From positions 439,001 to 503,000 of the forward strand of contig JAOCPU010000013.1 of the NCBI GenBank assembly GCA_035772785.1: DNA of 64,000 nt. The letters are read 5' to 3'. Both the position numbers and the translations under genes were made by a program. Positions 23,673-36,705 of this stretch are shown here, piece by piece (position 1 is the stretch's first letter; each line of letters opens with the position of its first letter). The DNA is from Phlebiopsis flavidoalba (Eukaryota > Basidiomycota > Agaricomycetes > Polyporales > Phanerochaetaceae). The notes below the pieces were generated by a model that had not been told where the DNA came from, ran no database searches, and worked only from the letters and a program-made list of their open reading frames with translations.

Positions 23673-26542
23673 CATTTGGTCTTCTTCGTCTCCTTCACAC
23701 CCTTGCCCTCTTTCTCCGCAATGGCATCGGCGTCACTACCCATCACCTGACCGTATTCGTTCACTCGCTTGGGATCAACCCGGTATATCCAACGCTACGT
23801 ATTTAGGTCAACATTCAGTCGCGGGACAGCCGAACGGCGTGACGGGTCGTGTGCATACCTGATACAGGAACACTAGGAAGACAACGTCGTCTCGGAAGCA
23901 GGCCAACCTGTGCAGAATGGGCATCTTGATGCAGAATCTGGGTGCGGGGAAACAACACATGAGAACCCGCTTGCGAACTGGGGTACCATGTACGTACGCA
24001 AACAGATCGTCGACTACGGTCGACAGCGTTTTGTAAATCATAGCCTTCATGGGCATGTGAGCCACGCTCTGCCAAAGTGCCGCATTAGCATCCGTACAGC
24101 GTCATCTAAAACGTATACCTTCGCGCTAGCTAACCTTGAGCTTATAGTTGATGATTAATTGGGGGAACAAGTTGCGCCTTTAGGGAGCAATGGTTCAGCA
24201 GTTGCCATGGAGGATACGGCCGCACTTAGCACTTACGAATCCGAACATGTACACAAAGGATGTGAGCGTGGAGATCACAAAGGAGTACCATCCCCTATGA
24301 GTCTCGTATAACAACGAGTAAACCGTGTATGCGGCCAAGCAGGGGATGGTAACATATGCAACATAGCGGAACGCCAGCTTGTCATATCTGCGGGAGCGTA
24401 TTAGTTTTAGCCAGCACGAGCATGATGATCATAGCTTACTCTTGTGTTTTTTCTTCTCTCGTCCTCACTCAACACATGCTTGTCTAGGACACGGAACGGA
24501 AATGAAGCCGATGTCTACGGAGTGAAGGGGTTAACGAACACGGACCTGTGATGTCAAGCTTTGTATGGCAACCGCGAGCCTGCGGGGGCGGGGACAACTC
24601 TAATGTCTACGGCTTTGGTGATCTAGAGAAGAATGAGTCGGACACGGGTTAAAGAGCGAAAGCCCCAGACTCACCTTCCACGCCTCAATGAGAATGCCGA
24701 TGCCGTTGCCCAAACAGAATCATCCAGCTTGTTTGCTCATTGTTGTCAATGAGGTACAGGAAGATGATGGTTTGGACCACAACGTTGGTGATGATCTGGA
24801 ATTAAATGAGTAACATGTTTAGTGCCTAGTATTTCACTTCCACATGACGTACCGTTCTAGGAAATAAAGATGCGTGAATAACGCTGCCGCGCTGAGACGC
24901 TGAGACGAACGCACCTAAACAGAGACACCAACAAGCTCCTGTTTCTTTCTCCTCGCTCCAGTGCGTGCGCGACGTCAGAGCTGAACGCCAGCATCTCGAA
25001 CCTGTGATGAAGAATTTCAGCTCCGCGATTGAAGAGGCAGCGATCGATGATCGGGGACTGACACTACGAAACAACACTGTGCAGTATACTGACGAACGCG
25101 GTCAGGCAAGGAACCAAGGGTTTGTGGGTCTCGACGAGCATCCGCTTAATTTCGTCTATCTCCGCATTGCCAGCCCCGCCCTGTTGCTTCAACGGCCTCT
25201 GCGAAAAACTATGCGTCATAGTCGCAAAGGTCTTTGGAATTTCCAGTAGGATATGTGGCTGGAATGTGAGTTGAAGCGGCAACGTCGGTGTGGTCTCATT
25301 AATCTCGATATACTGGGAGCGGAGGTGCCAAAAGTCGTTCGGAATATGATTGGTCGGTAGAATCCTTTGGTCCCAGTCTCGTCGTCGCGCTCGGTCAACA
25401 GAGTAATGACTGAGGTGCACACCCACAGTCAGCGTTACTCGGCTCAACACTGGCGGCGAACTCACACTGGGCGACAGGTGCGGGCATCTGGGTTGACCGG
25501 AATTGGCATTGGCGTGCGGATACTAGCGCGAGAGTTAGATTCTGTCCGTATGCAATTAGCAAATGGAGACTCGGGGACGTGAAGCCCTTTACCCGGTGCC
25601 AATGCGATGTTATCACACGTCGGGCCTGTGTAACGTAAAAGTGTGTCAGCACTCTAACGCGTAGTATCCTTGGACTGAATACGCACCTCCTCCGGCACCT
25701 CCTCAACGTCTCTTCCTCTTCTTTCAAAGATAACAGGTTCTTCTCTTGCGCACCTTAGCCTTAGGGAAGTACCTGGTCAAGACGGTGTTTGGGATGAATT
25801 AGCGTGGTAAAAGCGTTATCATGAAATTCTAACGTTTTCGCCCATGGTGCACAGAGTTCCAGTCGAATTTTGGCGTGCGCAGGATTTGGCTTCGCGCCAT
25901 CTCTGCAAAGGAATATATCTGCCCACATGGAGCCGTTGTGTTGTACAGACTGAAACCACATAATGCTGCTGGCAGTAGATTTCAGAACATTCACTTACGT
26001 GGGGAAGCTTTGACTTCATATTCAACAACTCTATGGTCATTCCAATCTCCGAACGTAATGTTGTCCCAAACAAAATGCGGCAGACCGCTGTTAACATTGG
26101 CGAATGCTTGAGCAGTCGGGCCGGTGGTGAGGTAGACATGCATGGATAGTGGGATTCCTAGAGGCCATGCCGGTAGCGCTTGTTGAAGTGCGCCAGGCGT
26201 AGGAGTCCCCGCAGGTGCATAGCACCGGTTGTCGCTTGTACTGGAGTCACGGTACAGCGGGCGTAGCTTTTGCTGAGGCGTCTTCGATCCAAAGAATTTG
26301 CCCGCTTCGGAAGCATAAGCACAGAAGTGGATGTGGAGGAATCATTCGAGCTCATACCAACTTGCATCACAACAAATACCATGATCATTTGCTGCGAGCT
26401 CATCAGCGATCCGTCACGGTATAAAGTCCTGCCAACACGCACTTTGCTACACCCATAGTCATTGAACTCCATGGCGACTCCTCCTCGGGACGTGCTGCTG
26501 GGACAGCATTACCTGCAGCAGCAGGGCAGCAGGAGTGGCCAT
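23673..26542 (-). CDS. CLPTM1 family multi-pass membrane protein
   Basis: Homologue of human CLPTM1 and CLPTM1L, ER/Golgi membrane proteins; CLPTM1L acts as a lipid scramblase in GPI-anchor synthesis. Minus strand: start MATPAA at 26542. The N-terminal luminal domain includes HVYLTTGPT, GLPHFVWDNITFGDWND and LPQSVQHNGSMWADIFLCRD. A charged loop comes next, then DFWHLRSQYIEINETTPTLP and IDEIKRMLVETNPW with LTAFVSILHSV (about 25070-25340). The TM region carries NEQTSWMILFGQGIGILIEAWK, and the C-terminal block has FGFVQLFPQLIINYKLKSVAH, MPMKAMIYKTLSTVVDDLFA, MPILHRLACFRDDVVFLVFL and QRWIYRVDPKRVNEYGQ. The Lys-rich end stops with TGA at 23675-23673. Many introns and several indels occur. Family call secure; fungal role inferred. 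Confidence 0.9.
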
Positions 26543-27010
26543 TTCCGCTATACAATACGGGGTCGAGGACCTGTGTGATTGGCAAAAGGCAACACTCGCC
26601 GCCGCCTGCAGCGCTGGCTGTGGACCGCGCCCTCCTGCGCGCTTCTTTCGGGGGCGCGGTCTAAGTGGCCACGTGGAGCGTGACTTGGCGGGTGGCGTCG
26701 TGACAAACCCGCAAAGCGTGACGCCGCTCAGCCTCGCGAACAATTTAGGATTCGTCTTGCTAGGAAATTGCATGTATATTCAGTATACAGGTGGCACACA
26801 AGGGGCTTCATGATTACTATCATTGCTAGAAATGACTGCTGACGTCCTTGACAGCTGGCTAAGTAATTGACTCAATCCACACTTTTAGACTATTGAATAA
26901 ATATTGGTGAGCTCTCGATAATGCTAGTAAGTACACGGTTTTTACTAGTTCCACAGCGTAGCGATAAGTACATAGATGTGATGGAAGAGTGGCAAGGGTT
27001 ACGCCTGATG
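26543..27010. other. Intergenic between CLPTM1 homologue and F-box gene
   Basis: About 470 bases that should contain the CLPTM1 upstream region and the 3' end of the F-box gene. The antisense frame across the GC-rich part has no recognisable product. Confidence 0.4.
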
Positions 27011-28464
27011 CTAATAAAGCTCTCCATCCGTGTCTCTGAATTCAAGCAGATCGCGTCCGCTCAGAGTTGGGAAACATTCCCTAATGTACGCCCTCGCATT
27101 CCGGTCCGATGTATACTTGTGAGTCGGCCCACTGTATAGATATTTTTGGGATTGAGGTGTTCTCAATGATTGATATGAAAAGTTCGTCGAGTTTCCCCGT
27201 CAGATGGTTTCCGCTACGGGTTTGTGAGCCAAGCTCCCATTCATCAAGTTCCTCTTCGTAGGCGAAGTCACCGGTCATGTCGATTTGGAGAACCAGGGTC
27301 GATAACTTAGGATACCGTGTATGACTGAAGCCAGTATCCTCCAGGAAACGCCATAACACATTGAGGTCGCCTTCGATGTAATGTTCATCATCAACACACA
27401 GGAAGACGTTGATTATGAGCTCTTGTAAGTTTGACGCATGGGTGGCGATGACCCATTCAACGTCGTCCTCGTATCCATTGGCTATTCGAAGAGATCTTGT
27501 TAGAAATTGTTGCTTGTAAGAAGAATTCCACGCACTAATAGAAATATTTCTAGCTTCTGGAGATGCGGCCCCACATAACGTACTAGCGCACAGTATTGTG
27601 GTAGTTCGTCTTCGAGGAGTTTGAGAGAACGGACCGCTTCGGGCAGGAGGAACTTTGTGAAGAGCATGACGAGACTGAGACCGTCAAGATCATCAACAAA
27701 ATCTAAAGCGACGGAGCGGGACTGTAGGGGGCTCTATAACCAGCAGACCACCTTCATCCCTTGCACGTGTTGGGCTCGAGGCTACAGTCATCAATTCTTA
27801 CCGGCCAAAAGAGCTCGTCAATCCCTGTGAGAGTGAGATGCTCAATATTGCTGGCGGCACGCAATCGCCCTCCTTGAGACCAGCTCGGAGCGGGGTTGCT
27901 GGGTTAAAAGGGGACGTCGAGAAGTCACCGTAAGTGTAGGCGAATGGTCAAGCTGGCCAGCGATCGTTCGTTGACTGGGTATGCAACATTCGGAGACGTT
28001 GTTAACAAGACGTTGGTCAATATTAGGTCTTGCAGTAGGGGAATGATCTGCAAAAGGGAAAGGAGGCTGGTCGTAGTCGACCAGTCGGGGATTGCCGATG
28101 GCTGCGCGGCCTCTGGCGAAGAGAAAGTTTGCGAATAAACCGCGCGATTGACGGAACGCGCTTTAAGAAACGTGTAGAGTTCGGAAAACGGTCTACAACA
28201 TCTGCTCTCCGGTCTTGGAGGGTTGCAGCATGCAACATGAAAACCTTGGTGCTCCTCATCCCACATGGCGCGAAGGAGTAGCCGAGTTCACCGGAGAAGA
28301 GATGAGGCCGGACGACCGAGTGCCAGGTTCGTGAAACGAGTGCGCATGAGCCTAGCGTTCGTTTTGCGTCATCATATTCGTCCTGGGAAAAAGTTCCTGG
28401 GGTGCAAGTGCTCAATAATCATGTCGATGAGTTCGACTGGCATGGGTGGCGTTGATCGTGGCAT
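27011..28464 (-). CDS. F-box-like protein
   Basis: The start at 28464 gives MPRSTPPMPVELIDMIIEHL, then SQDEYDDAKRTLGSCALVSR and TWHSVVRPHLFS. This is the L-P-x-E-L-I/L...L...CALVSRxWxxxxxPxLF pattern of basidiomycete F-box proteins, which serve as substrate adaptors of SCF ubiquitin ligases. The C-terminal part has LRR-like beta strands (SLLSLLQIIPLLQDLILTNV; LSTLVLQIDMTGDFA), as usual for this expanded family. The stop is TAG at 27013-27011. At least three frame changes and short introns are seen. The family has hundreds of members per genome, so no specific target can be inferred. Confidence 0.75.
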
Positions 28465-28574
28465 GGCTGACGACTGTGAAAATGGTGTCTAGAATAAGGA
28501 ACAGGAGCAAGCTATTAGCATACTGGATGGACGTACTTCACGACAGCTTTAGTTTTGAGAAGGCGACAGCGACC

Positions 28575-28910
28575 CTAGACACCCCTATGCAAGGACGTTA
28601 AATGCACGTCGTGGCAGAGTGCATGCCGCAACCAGTCCCTATTGTCAGCCTGAGCGCTCTTGTTGTATATGTTTGTCTTCATTTGGGTCTTCGGGCGCTG
28701 CACCAGCTCCATGCTGGTGAGCACTTCGCGGACTTCATAATCTTGCGTCAGTACGTCGTCCACCTTTTGGACTGAAAAAGAAGCAGCAGGAAGACTCTGA
28801 GCCAACGATAGAGCGGACCAACAGGCGTGTGATTTAGGTATTATACACAAAGAATGTACTTATGGCGATAGCGTAGAGAGCTTGGATAGCAGCGCGAAAT
28901 GAGGCTACAA
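28575..28910 (-). CDS. Possible small hypothetical gene
   Basis: A minus-strand segment ASFRAAIQALYAIA (about 28860-28905) looks joined by an intron-like interval to KVDDVLTQDYEVREVLTSME and LVQRPKTQMKTNIYNKS (about 28640-28770). No family was recognised. It may instead be the 3' part of an adjacent transcript or a degraded gene. Evidence is limited to amino-acid composition and a plausible splice. Confidence 0.3.
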
Positions 28911-29043
28911 GAAGGTGCGAAAGAGATGAGATGTGTCCACGGATGAGAGATAGATACAGGTGGGATCAAACGCAAAAAGGAAAACGATAGCGAAATGGCG
29001 AGGTGAGCGAGAAGAACGGGAAGACGGATGAGAATAATTTAAC

Positions 29044-30071
29044 CTAACCCCAGATACCAGCCTTCTTGACACCCTTCAACGAGGGTGTCCACATTCCCCA
29101 TCATACTTCCCAGAATAGCCTTTTTTCTCTTCCATAGTCCTCGTAGCAGCCTGGCGCCTTGGCGGGGAAGGGGCAATCACGCTCCTAGCGACCGACGAGC
29201 GCATAGGTGCCGACTGACATTGGCATCTGTCGTGTCGCTGATCGGGGACATCGGTGGTGATATTTCACGACTAGTGACGGCGAAAGCGCCTTTGCGTCAG
29301 CTTGAGTGTCGATTGTATGTGCCCGGCGATGTCCTCTTGGACGCACGGGCGTAGAGGGCGTGCTTGGTCGACATCGCCGAGACTTGTCGCTGAAGTGCGT
29401 AGGGGCATTCTTCTTGGCGTCTTCCACTCGTTCAGACTGTGATACGCGCTATCGCCGGATTTTGGGTCGTAAGACGCGGTGTTGCACGCGGCGTCGGGGT
29501 AACAGTGCATTTAACAGCTTGCGATGAGGAGGCTTGCCTCCTATTACGGAGTTGTAAAGGTCTCGTCTGTGCAATTGGAGGTTCGCGAGACGCGATCTTC
29601 TCAGGAGCAGCGCGAGTAGATGACGGTGGGGTATGTGAAGATGATCTGGAAGTCTGAGAACTCGAAGAAGAAGAGGACACCGATGTGGCCGCTGTCGACA
29701 CGGAAAGATTTGATCCTGCTGACGAGGTCGAATAGTCAGAACAGGCTGAGGGATTCGCTAAGTTGGGAAAGAGAAAGCGCCGAGCGGGGTATGTGAAGAG
29801 TGCGTAGGGGAATTAGGTACAGTGGGTATTTCGTGATCATCGGGAAAACTGGGTATATGGGGTGGGCGAAGTCTCGTCAATAGATAAAAGTAGAGAAATT
29901 CAAGACACTTCATTCTGGATGATTATCAGCTCCAGGAAATTTGGGTTGTGGCCGAGCAACGTACCGTGTTTTCTCGAGGGGTGCCAGCGCCCACGCTTGA
30001 GAATTCGAACGACTGCTCGAAAACGCCGTTTGCCTCTTCGAACGCGCGGACGCGGCGGGGGAATCGACCAT
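29044..30071 (-). CDS. Ser-rich, probably disordered protein of unknown function
   Basis: Start MVDSPAASARSKRQTAFSSS at 30071. A central tract is extremely Ser/Thr-rich (VSTAATSVSSSSSSSQTSRS, about 29640-29700). The likely C-terminus is KKAILGSMMGNVDTLVEGVK then KAGIWG, with TAG at 29046-29044. The composition suggests an intrinsically disordered regulatory or scaffold protein, with only the last 30 or so residues looking folded. No domain was recognised. The segment between the Ser tract and the C-terminus changes frame more than once, so exon structure is unresolved. Confidence 0.45.
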
Positions 30072-31443
30072 GATACAGAGGAGCGTGTCTAGCACGACTG
30101 TCGCCAGAGACGCAGGGGGCGTGGTTTTTCGCGCGATTTGAGGCTGTGGGCGCAGGTGGGCAGGTATTAACTCATGGGGGTGGGGCCATCGTTTATGGGG
30201 TCACGAGTATCACTTGTAATAGCCGCCTGCGTTACATGTCGTGCAACGAGGAAGAGATCGACGCAGGATCTAGCTCTATACTGTCGCCGTGCATGACACA
30301 TGAATAATGATAAGCTGTCCTTGTACTCTCACCTCCAAGCAAACCCGTCGGCCGAGGTACTGTTTGCTATTTAAGCGTGTATAAGGGCAACGCCTTGAAT
30401 TATAGACAACGATTGTACTGAGTAGAAGTGAAGAGAGCGTGATTACTTCAGGGGCTTGCTCCTCTAGTATAAGGTTTATCAGTAAAGCATCCTCGAATGC
30501 ACAGTGGCGTTGGGGTTGGGACGTTTTACGGGTGACATTACCCTTTTGTGACAGGGTGATCGAGATATGAAGACGATCGGTCAGGATATCCATGTGAGAA
30601 GTCTCGAAGGGACTGCAGAGATCGGGCTTGGGTAACAAGTGACTGTATCTAGGGACACCATATGCAAAGCTGAGACCTACTATTGGCCTGAAATGTGTCC
30701 CCTGGCAGGCGCGTTGAAGATTGTGTAAGCGGAAGAAGTTTTCCGGGGACGCATATATCGGCGAGGAGCCGTTCCAAGCGTCGAGGGGCCCTTCCCTGGC
30801 GTGACGTAGACGACCGAAAAGATGATAGCTACATGATCAAAGTGAGACTCAGACACGCGGATGATCGAGGTTTGGGCCATACGTCGTCTAGAGCGTCTTG
30901 AATAACATTATTCATGAGGAGAATTTAAACGTCGTGGAGCAAAGGAGTGAGTCGTAAGTTGGGCCTAACTGGGGATGAGATAGGGAAGTATGATAAGAAG
31001 AGAAAGATAGTGAGTATCAATAGAATCTCAACGCGGAGCATGTTGCGTGGCCATGATAGCCGCCCCTCATGCATGCCACACATCGGTGCGGTGCTTGTAC
31101 ACGCCGAAACAGGGCTCCGCTTTTACATTTTAGCGCACGGTGCCGTGTGCGCACGTGTGACCGGTCAGTCTACTAAACTTGGTTTCGGAGCGTGTCCGTC
31201 CGAACTCGGTCCGCGGCAGCTCCGCTCTATAACTCGTCCGTTTGACACCCATTGGCTCTCCGACAGCTCAGCTCCGCAAGACATGTTCACAAATCGACTT
31301 TCCCTCCTTTACAACGCATCGAACCTACGCCTTGTGATAAAACGGGTATTGGCCGCCATACCAGTGACCCGTAAGTTTGAATTATGCGCACCTGTGTGGC
31401 ATGGATTCTGGATTACCAATCTGTACATGTCGTTGTCTCAGCA
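30072..31443. other. Intergenic, nothing recognised
   Basis: About 1.4 kb between the Ser-rich gene (-) and the FAH-family gene (+), presumably containing both upstream regions. An open frame at about 30276-30638 (-) and one at 30947-31468 (+) were read, but neither resembles a known protein. Confidence 0.4.
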
Positions 31444-32681
31444 ATGGACGACGACTCATATCGCTTAGTTGCGGCGGAGACCCTCGCAGTTAGCAACTTG
31501 GGAGAGGCACGTTGACCGATCGGCGGAGAGAACGTGTAGCGTATAGTCTTTTACATACATCCTTACTTTCTGACCCCATTGCATAGTTGGTCTCGCGCTT
31601 CCATAACAGACAGACTATCAGGCGTTCGAAGTTGTCGGCTCGGCACTCGATCCCGCCGCCAGTCACAAACAACGTACTGACGGTCAAGCATCTCCTAGCC
31701 ACCTCTCTCACGGGAACAAATCGGTGTCGTGAGATGCCTGGGTCGTTCTGAACTACGCAGACAACGACGCAGTACGCTCACTATCTCTGACACTGGCTGC
31801 AATTCCTCACCACTTTGCAGGCTGAAGCCAACCTCGCCAAGCCCCAGTAAGCTTCCCCGCATCTTTCCCCTGCTCCCCGCACTCAATTGCCCAACAGGTA
31901 CCCCATCCTCTTCTACAAGCCCCCTACATCCCTCATTGGCCCAGACGCCCCCATTCACATCCCAAAGGCCACACAACCGGCGGAGAAGCACCTACCGGAC
32001 TACGAGTTTGAATTGACCATTGTAATTGGCAAAGCCGCAAAGGACGTCTCTGAGGCGGAACGCGCTGGATTACGTGCTTGCGTACACCGGAGCGAATGAC
32101 GTGAGTTTCGTGCACTCGTGACGTACATTCAGGGACCCAACGCGCCTTTGTAGATGTCGTTCCGGTACCACCAGATGGCGGTCTCGCAGTGGGCTTCTCG
32201 AAGAGTTTCGGGGTGCGCGCATATATGCGGTTTGTTGCATGTCATACAGCATCTAATTCAGAGTTTAGACGATGCAACGCCTATCGGACCGTGTCGTTGT
32301 CTCTACTCAGGCCATCCCGGATCCGAACAGAAACTCGCACTCAAATGTACCGTTAACGGCAAGGTCCTTCAAGACGGAAACACGTCGTATGTCTCGGTGC
32401 CATATTGAAACCCTTTACCCAGGCTGATTCTAATTCATCGAACAGCGACCAGATCTTTTTACAGTTCCGCCAAACGTATCGCATTCCTTTCCCAAGGATA
32501 CCACCCTTCTCCCTGGGTCTGTCATTATGACTGGTACGCCCAAGGTGTAAGAGTAGGTTTCGTTAAGAAGCCAGCTAATCTACCTCAAGAACGGCGACCA
32601 GGTCTCGGTCTGGGTAGACGCGGCATTGGCACTCTCGTCAATGATGTCATTGAGGAGGGCAAGCCCGCTGTTAAAAGCTAG
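31444..32681 (+). CDS. Fumarylacetoacetate hydrolase (FAH) family protein
   Basis: Likely an FAHD-type enzyme (acylpyruvase/oxaloacetate decarboxylase group) rather than true FAH. The ATG at 31444 gives MDDDSYRLVAAETLAVSNLG. After an intron come VGLAL, NNVLTVKHLLAT and REQIGVVRCLGLNYADN. The core follows: VPILFYKPPTSLIGPDAPIH, DYEFELTIVIGKAAKDVSEA (metal-binding acidic residues), DYVLAYTGANDMSFRYHQMA, KLALKCTVNGKVLQDGNTSD and SQGTTLLPGSVIMTGTPKG. The end is KNGDQVSVWV, then GIGTLVNDVIEEGKPAVKS with TAG at 32679-32681. Motif order and length fit the family. Several indels and a few introns interrupt the frame. Substrate specificity cannot be read from the sequence. Confidence 0.85.
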
Positions 32682-32889
32682 AAGCTCTGAAGTGCTCGTA
32701 CGTATGAGAGTACGAGGTTTGTCGTGGTCGGTACGTACCTGGTTATATGCTCGTCATTGCTTGGATGTACACTAGTTCTAACACAACAGTCATATAAATG
32801 ACTAGCTTTATCCAAGACCGAAATGTCCGAACTCTAACAAACCAAACCTCTAGTGACACAATCAGGTCCCCACTTCACCCACAGACGAT

Positions 32890-34644
32890 CCTGATTTCGC
32901 TCCTGCCCTTCTTGTTCCCCTCGACCGTCTCAATCTTGCCCTCACCCGGCTCTGTGCCGCGCACAACGCCTCTCGAACCGAACCCCTCACCAAGATTGAA
33001 GAAACGCATTCGAGAGCTCACAGATCCACGTCCAAGAACCGCCGACCCTCGCGCGCGGGCGCAGCACCAAACGGCACCACAACGCCAAAATCAGAGAACG
33101 AGACGTGCTTCGCGCGCACGAGCGTGAGCAGGTGCGCGTCCGGGCCCGGCGCCTCGCCCGCGCCCCACGCGCGCACGACGTCCCGCAGCCGCGCAAAGTG
33201 GTCGTCCCAGAGCGTGAAGCCCTCCGAGTTGAGGACGAGCAGGCGTGGCGGGTGTTGCGTGCCGTGAGGTGCGGGGCCGGGCGTGGGGAGGGGTTCGAGC
33301 CATGGGTCGAGGGCGATGGCGCGTGTGAAGGGGATGGGTTGGAAGGTCGTGTTTTTCGAGTGTGGGTGGGGGGGTTGGAGAGGACGGAGAGCTGTTGGTG
33401 TGGGCAGGGTTAGAGTATAAATTGAGTTTGATGTGATGGAGGGACGTACAAGCGTGGCGCCACCGAAGGAGTGGCCGTGTGAGTAGGACGTCTTGAGCGC
33501 ACTCGACTTTGGGGTGGGTGGTGGTCTTGTGCCAACTGTTCCAAAATGTTTGGTCATTAGGACGCTCTGTGAAAGGTTGTGGTTCCATGGCCCGTCGACG
33601 GTATGGAGTACCATTCAAGCGATGAATGATCTGGTTTAAATGTGATTCTATCTCTACAATCATTTACATGTGCTCGCACCTGGATCCCAGGAGGTCGAGA
33701 CCAGCTGTGTGAAATATTTGTACGTCGAGTAAAGCTCGAGTCGGGCGATAGTGTAGTTGGTCTTGTCTGAATAAAAACTTGTCTACTTCTTCGGTTCCAT
33801 CGTACCTAATCTAGTCCGTGAGTATCTGTCCACCAAGCGAATGACCAGAATACACGTACGTTACGTCTTCTGGAATCAGATACATTTTTGAGTTCGCTGA
33901 TATTTCGTCTTTAGAGCCAGGTGAGGGTGTACGGGTTTGGACAAATGGACCAGTCCCATCTCTGTGCTCTATCGCGAGGACGACTCGACCCTGGGAGGCC
34001 AGACTGGCGCAGAAATGACGCTGAGTGGTAATAATTATGATGAGTATGGTAGTGTCTTTATAATCAAAAGGCTCTTACCTGTAAGTCGTACGCGTTCCCC
34101 CCAGACCATGCGAGAAGATGACCAACGGCCAAAGACTTACTTGACTCCTCTGAGCTACTCCGAGGGTGTCGAGCAATGGTGCATTTAGGTATACTGGAAT
34201 CTGACGGGTATGAATATCGAGTACAAAGCACACTCCTCTCAGCAGCGTACCTTGAGCAGATGGCATACACCTCCAGAAGTCCATTCACTAACCAGCCGCT
34301 TGTCCCCCCAAAGTGCGCATATCCTTTCAATATGCTACTCACTGGTCTTGTGACGTCACCTGGTAAGTTCGAAGGCAGGACCCTGAGATGGTAAGACATA
34401 CCTCGGAACCCAATGCATCCCTTTGTGAAGTTTCACATTCGTTTCCCGTATCTGCCGGATAATACGCCGTGAAGGCTATCTCTTCGAGTTTCAGCGCAGG
34501 GGGTGTACCGGGCTTTCCTCCGCCACTGGAATTCAGCGTCCCTTTCCCGATGATACGAGCCGCTTCGTCTTGCGTGGTTATGGGCACCGCGAACGTCGTG
34601 GCGGCGACTGGGTAGTTTCCTGAGACCTCAGGTAGAGTAAACAT
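32890..34644 (-). CDS. Platelet-activating-factor acetylhydrolase-like esterase (alpha/beta hydrolase)
   Basis: Minus strand: MFTLPEVSGNYPVAATTFAV, then KLEEIAFTAYYPADTGNE, as in the N-terminus of plasma PAF-AH homologues. Next come IPVYLNAPLLDTLG and the oxyanion-hole segment PLVIFSHGLGGTRTTYS (about 34085-34130). The nucleophile elbow GHSFGGATL follows (about 33452-33480). The C-terminal segment LNSEGFTLWDDHFARLRDVV leads to the catalytic-His motif KHVSFSDF (about 33080-33105). Ser and His of the triad are visible; the Asp lies in a frame-shifted GC-rich part. The family cleaves short or oxidised acyl chains from phospholipids. The stop is not certain, so the left edge is approximate. Confidence 0.75.
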
Positions 34645-34954
34645 GATGGTTAGAGAGAAAGCAGGACAAGTCGCGGCTGAAGTTGTCATCCGAAAGCCGC
34701 GTCCCGAAGCACCCCGACAGCCCCAGTGGAGTGGTAAGCCGTCATGACAGTCGCTATGCCGCACAGGCCAGGGCAAACACTGTCGATGGATAGACGTGGG
34801 CAGGGGACAAGTATCGCGCTGGGCCAAATTTGAAAAATAATAAACTGAATCTTTCGAGTGCGACTCGTGGCCGTCACCGTGGCGAAGGAGTCTGGAAAAT
34901 CACAAGGCGCTGTGTCGCAAATTATAATCGACGCCCATGTGGCACCTTGATGGG

Positions 34955-36705
34955 TCATGAGCGGCTTGAGGCTGAGCGCCCTCATGGAAGGCGGTAAATC
35001 CCTCATGGACAGCCCTCGAGCCGCCGGCTGACCTCTCGAGGCCGCTTGAGGCTGATGCCGGCTTCATGAGGCTCCTTGAGGGGGTCACAAAAATCTATTC
35101 GGCTTCTATTATTACTTTTACTTACCACTTTCATTTTTTCCCTGATCGGGCTTGCTTATTGTTCTTACTTTGTTGTTACTCATCACCATATATTATAGAT
35201 ACTGAATACTACATTGAAATAGCCAAAATAAGAATAGAAAAATGGCAGCAGGTTTGCGTGCACAGGGGCCGCCATGGCTAGGGCGGTCATTTGTGGGGTT
35301 GCCGTCAAGGTTGCCGGAGTGAGGTCGAGTGTGATACAGCCCTCATAGGTGGCGGTTGCAACCATCCGAGGTGACGTAGGGTGGTTGCCGTGCAGTCGAG
35401 GTAGCTGGAGGTATCGCTTGTGCCCTTACGAAGATGGGCGCTGTAGCCGTCGGCGGCTCAACTCAGGTGCTAGTGCGTGGTGACTGTGGCATGTTCGCTG
35501 GTGTTGTAGTTGTCGATGAGCCCGTCCTGGCACAGCCAGCGATGTCGTCGATACGTAGAGGCCTTCACGGGAAGCCATTGTGGCTACCTGTGATGACGTG
35601 AGGGTGGCTGGTGCGCTTGAAGTACGATAGCCGGTGTTGTCTCTATAGATACTTACTAGCCCTCCGGGCGGGCCGCCATGATTGGCCCGTGTGGGTGTGA
35701 GTGGTGGATACTATCCAAGGCTGGTGCGCTATCGCACTACGGTCAGGGTAGGTATGTGGGAAATGTGACACTGCGAACCAGTGGCGCCACATACTATAAG
35801 TTCATTGTCAATCAGCATGTAGGTAACATAGGAATAGCACATTAGGTTTACATACCGATTCGCTGCAGCTGGCTCAAGTGGGTCAAGCAGCTGGCGATGT
35901 ATGAATCTGGGCTTGCGCGCGGCTGGCTGTTGACGTGTCACAGTTGGTTGGACACGGCTTATCCTGAAAGCGTCAATGAAAGGTAGAGGAGGTGGCTACT
36001 CACCGTAGCAGGATGGCTTTGTAACTTATTGACAAGGACTCAGGTTGGGCGGTCATGGGGAGGGGAGCAATGGATAGTGGAAGGCGTTCGTCGTAGGTGG
36101 TCGTAGTGTTGTTGAAGTCTTGGTTGTGTGAAAATGATGCGAAGCCCACTTAGGGAGCTTTAGTAAGCAAACGATAGCCAAACTATAACAAGCAGCGAAT
36201 TTACGCTAAGTCCCGCAGTCCAAAGGACGATACAAGTATGTTGTCGCACGCACACTCCCCGGTGTGATGTTTGGGTAATCAAAAGCCTACGTTGATACCA
36301 TTTGCTCGTAGATGCACGAGAGTAATGCCATTTGTTACAGACAAACACGAAAAAAAGAGGGGTTTTTCAATTCTCATCGCTCTAAACGATTATTATTGCA
36401 CGGCTGGCAAAACGAGTTGCCAGGCACCCCAGCTGGCGTTAAACATAATCATCTATGGCCGTTAACCGTTGCGCATCCACACGGGGAAATAGCATCGGAG
36501 GCGGACTTGAAGCCGTTATGGAATGCTCGCATCTGAGCCGCGCCTGAGAGCCGCCTCCAGGCCTCAGAGGCCACCCCGTCAGGAGAATCAAACCTACCTC
36601 GCGGGATAGTACCGAGGATCGCGCCGCTAACCAAGGGGGCCTTGAGGCCCGCCTGAGCGCGCGCTCGAGGCCACGTTGAGGCAAGCGCTCCATGAGCCCC
36701 AGAAT
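34955..36705. mobile_element. Probable non-autonomous mobile element with TGAGGC-rich arms
   Basis: Two GC-rich arms (about 34955-35090 and 36490-36705) are packed with variants of cTTGAGGCcgc, TCGAGGCC, CTCATGGA and TGAGCCGC. They bracket about 1.4 kb of AT- and GT-rich DNA with no coding segment. Repeated subterminal motifs at both ends of a non-coding block are typical of non-autonomous DNA transposons, but no precise terminal repeats or target-site duplication could be drawn. Decayed LTRs are an alternative. Confidence 0.4.

Noticed and set aside
34955..36705. Helitron
   Set aside because: No TC start, CTRR end with hairpin, or Rep/helicase coding segment was seen.
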